A stretch of 64,000 nt of DNA from Sphingomonas rhizophila. Its GTDB lineage: Bacteria; Pseudomonadota; Alphaproteobacteria; Sphingomonadales; Sphingomonadaceae. The notes below the pieces were generated by a model. The model was given only the letters and a program-made list of their open reading frames with translations. It ran no database searches and was not told where the DNA came from. The stretch is taken from assembly GCF_014396585.1 (NCBI RefSeq), contig NZ_CP060717.1, forward strand, positions 1,674,001 through 1,738,000, in the 5' to 3' direction. The position numbers and the translations under genes were made by a program. Of this stretch, positions 63,166 to 64,000 are shown piece after piece. The first letter of the stretch is position 1; every line of letters begins with the position of its first letter.

Positions 63166-64000
63166 AATGCCCCCACCAGTTCCCGGAACCGGTCCCCGCG
63201 CGCCTCGAAATCCCGGAACTGGTCAAACGACGCGCTCGCCGGTGAGAGTAGGACAGTCTCGCCCGGCTGTGAATCCCCTGCCGCTGCCGCGACCGCATTT
63301 TCCAATGTTTCACATTCGCTTACGGCGACGCCGTGGCCGCGAAGCAACCGCGCGAACATCGGCCCCGCCTCACCGATGGTGTAGGCGGTGACGACATGGC
63401 CGAGATGATCGACCATCGGGCCCAAATCTTCGCTCTTCGCCTGCCCGCCGACGATCCAGCGAATGCGCGGATAAGCGGCCAGTGCCGGCGCCGCCGCCTC
63501 GGCATTGGTCGCTTTGCTGTCGTTTACGTAGAGGACGCCCGAGAGTTCGCGGATGCGCTGCATACGATGGGGCAGGCCCGGATAGGTCTTGAGCCCTTCG
63601 ACGATGGAGTCAGTCGTCACGCCGACCAGTCGCGCCGCTGTCGCTGCAACCGATGCGTTCCATGCGTTGTGCGGACCCTGAAGCGCGGGCCATTCTTTCT
63701 GCGACGATATGCGGACGCCATCGAACCATAACCCGCCGAAGGAGAAGGAGGTGCCGTGGTCCCAGGCGGTGTCCATCAAAATCCGATGCTCGTGTGGGCC
63801 GGCGTGCCTATCGTCGAAGAAATTGCCAATGACGTCATCCGGGGCGTCAACCCTAGTGTTCCCAAGGACGGCGTGGTTCCCGGCTGCCTGCATCGAAAAC
63901 AGACGAAGTTTCGAACGCATGTAGGAATCGAAACCGTCGTATCGATCATGGTGATCAGGCGTCACGTTGAGCAGAACCGCCACGTCGCAGTCGAGGCTCT
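63162..64000 (-). CDS. murD: UDP-N-acetylmuramoyl-alanine--D-glutamate ligase (5' end missing)
   Basis: The C-terminal 279 residues of MurD; the frame stays open to the window edge, so the start lies outside. Visible are VTPDHHDRYDGFDSYMRSKL, GPHNAWNASVAATAARLVGV, the catalytic YVNDSKATNAEAAAPAL, and the end VLLSPASASFDQFRDFEARG. It adds D-glutamate to UDP-MurNAc-L-Ala. It is the first gene of the division and cell wall run seen here. Confidence 0.95.
   Translation of the reverse strand, partial: SLDCDVAVLLNVTPDHHDRYDGFDSYMRSKLRLFSMQAAGNHAVLGNTRVDAPDDVIGNFFDDRHAGPHEHRILMDTAWDHGTSFSFGGLWFDGVRISSQKEWPALQGPHNAWNASVAATAARLVGVTTDSIVEGLKTYPGLPHRMQRIRELSGVLYVNDSKATNAEAAAPALAAYPRIRWIVGGQAKSEDLGPMVDHLGHVVTAYTIGEAGPMFARLLRGHGVAVSECETLENAVAAAAGDSQPGETVLLSPASASFDQFRDFEARGDRFRELVGAL

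Overview
The window reads as core chromosome of a GC-rich alphaproteobacterium, most probably of the order Sphingomonadales. The grounds are a CtrA-type regulator, a complete PhyR-NepR-EcfG general stress response locus with a PhyP-like kinase homologue, a met operon with methionine synthase split into two genes, the run mdh-sucD-sucA-sucB-lpd close to zapE and sdhB, and the gene content of the division cluster. I see no prophage, insertion sequence, CRISPR array, rRNA or tRNA gene.

Layout. Bases 1-1240: the 3' end of ctrA and two tandem Flp-type pilin genes, each with its own terminator. 1267-7139: leucyl-transferase bpt, threonine dehydratase, a secreted amidohydrolase, and a DsbD-like thiol reductase closing the methionine operon. 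7168-12687: that operon (ArsR-methyltransferase fusion, metF, homocysteine methyltransferase, metH C-terminal part), with stop and start codons overlapping at each met junction. 12889-16287: two small lipoproteins, a DUF1963 membrane protein and a membrane-anchored PspA-like protein. 16513-18567: groESL under a CIRCE operator. 18645-22722: a MATE exporter, sppA and a PepSY protein. 22949-33341: TCA-cycle genes with zapE, a thioesterase and sdhB. 33452-37696: a glycerophosphotransferase-like gene, bcp and glnE. 37753-41733: the stress response locus. 41826-49048: an apparent long transcription unit argS, two SPOR proteins, nagZ, scpA, scpB, tatA, tatB, tatC. 49119-53702: a dicarboxylate symporter, a PilZ protein, dgt and a TPR/SPOR protein. 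53820-64000: the division and cell wall cluster ftsZ-ftsA-ftsQ-ddl-murB-murC-murG-ftsW-murD, all on the minus strand.

Main caution. At least seven genes that should be intact (groEL, glnE twice, phyR, tatB, the TPR/SPOR gene, ddl, murG) are broken by one missing base in a run of G or C. The lost reading frame resumes exactly when one G or C is restored. tatC, and possibly sppA and the amidohydrolase, show the same effect at their 3' ends. This looks like homopolymer under-calling in the assembly rather than gene decay, so frames and ends in this window should be read with that in mind.

No clearly new system was found. The best candidates for something undescribed are a 57-residue NepR-like protein beside ecfG, a 45-residue membrane protein between phyR and ecfG, the membrane-anchored PspA-like/DUF1963 pair, and the control region of the ArsR-methyltransferase met operon.
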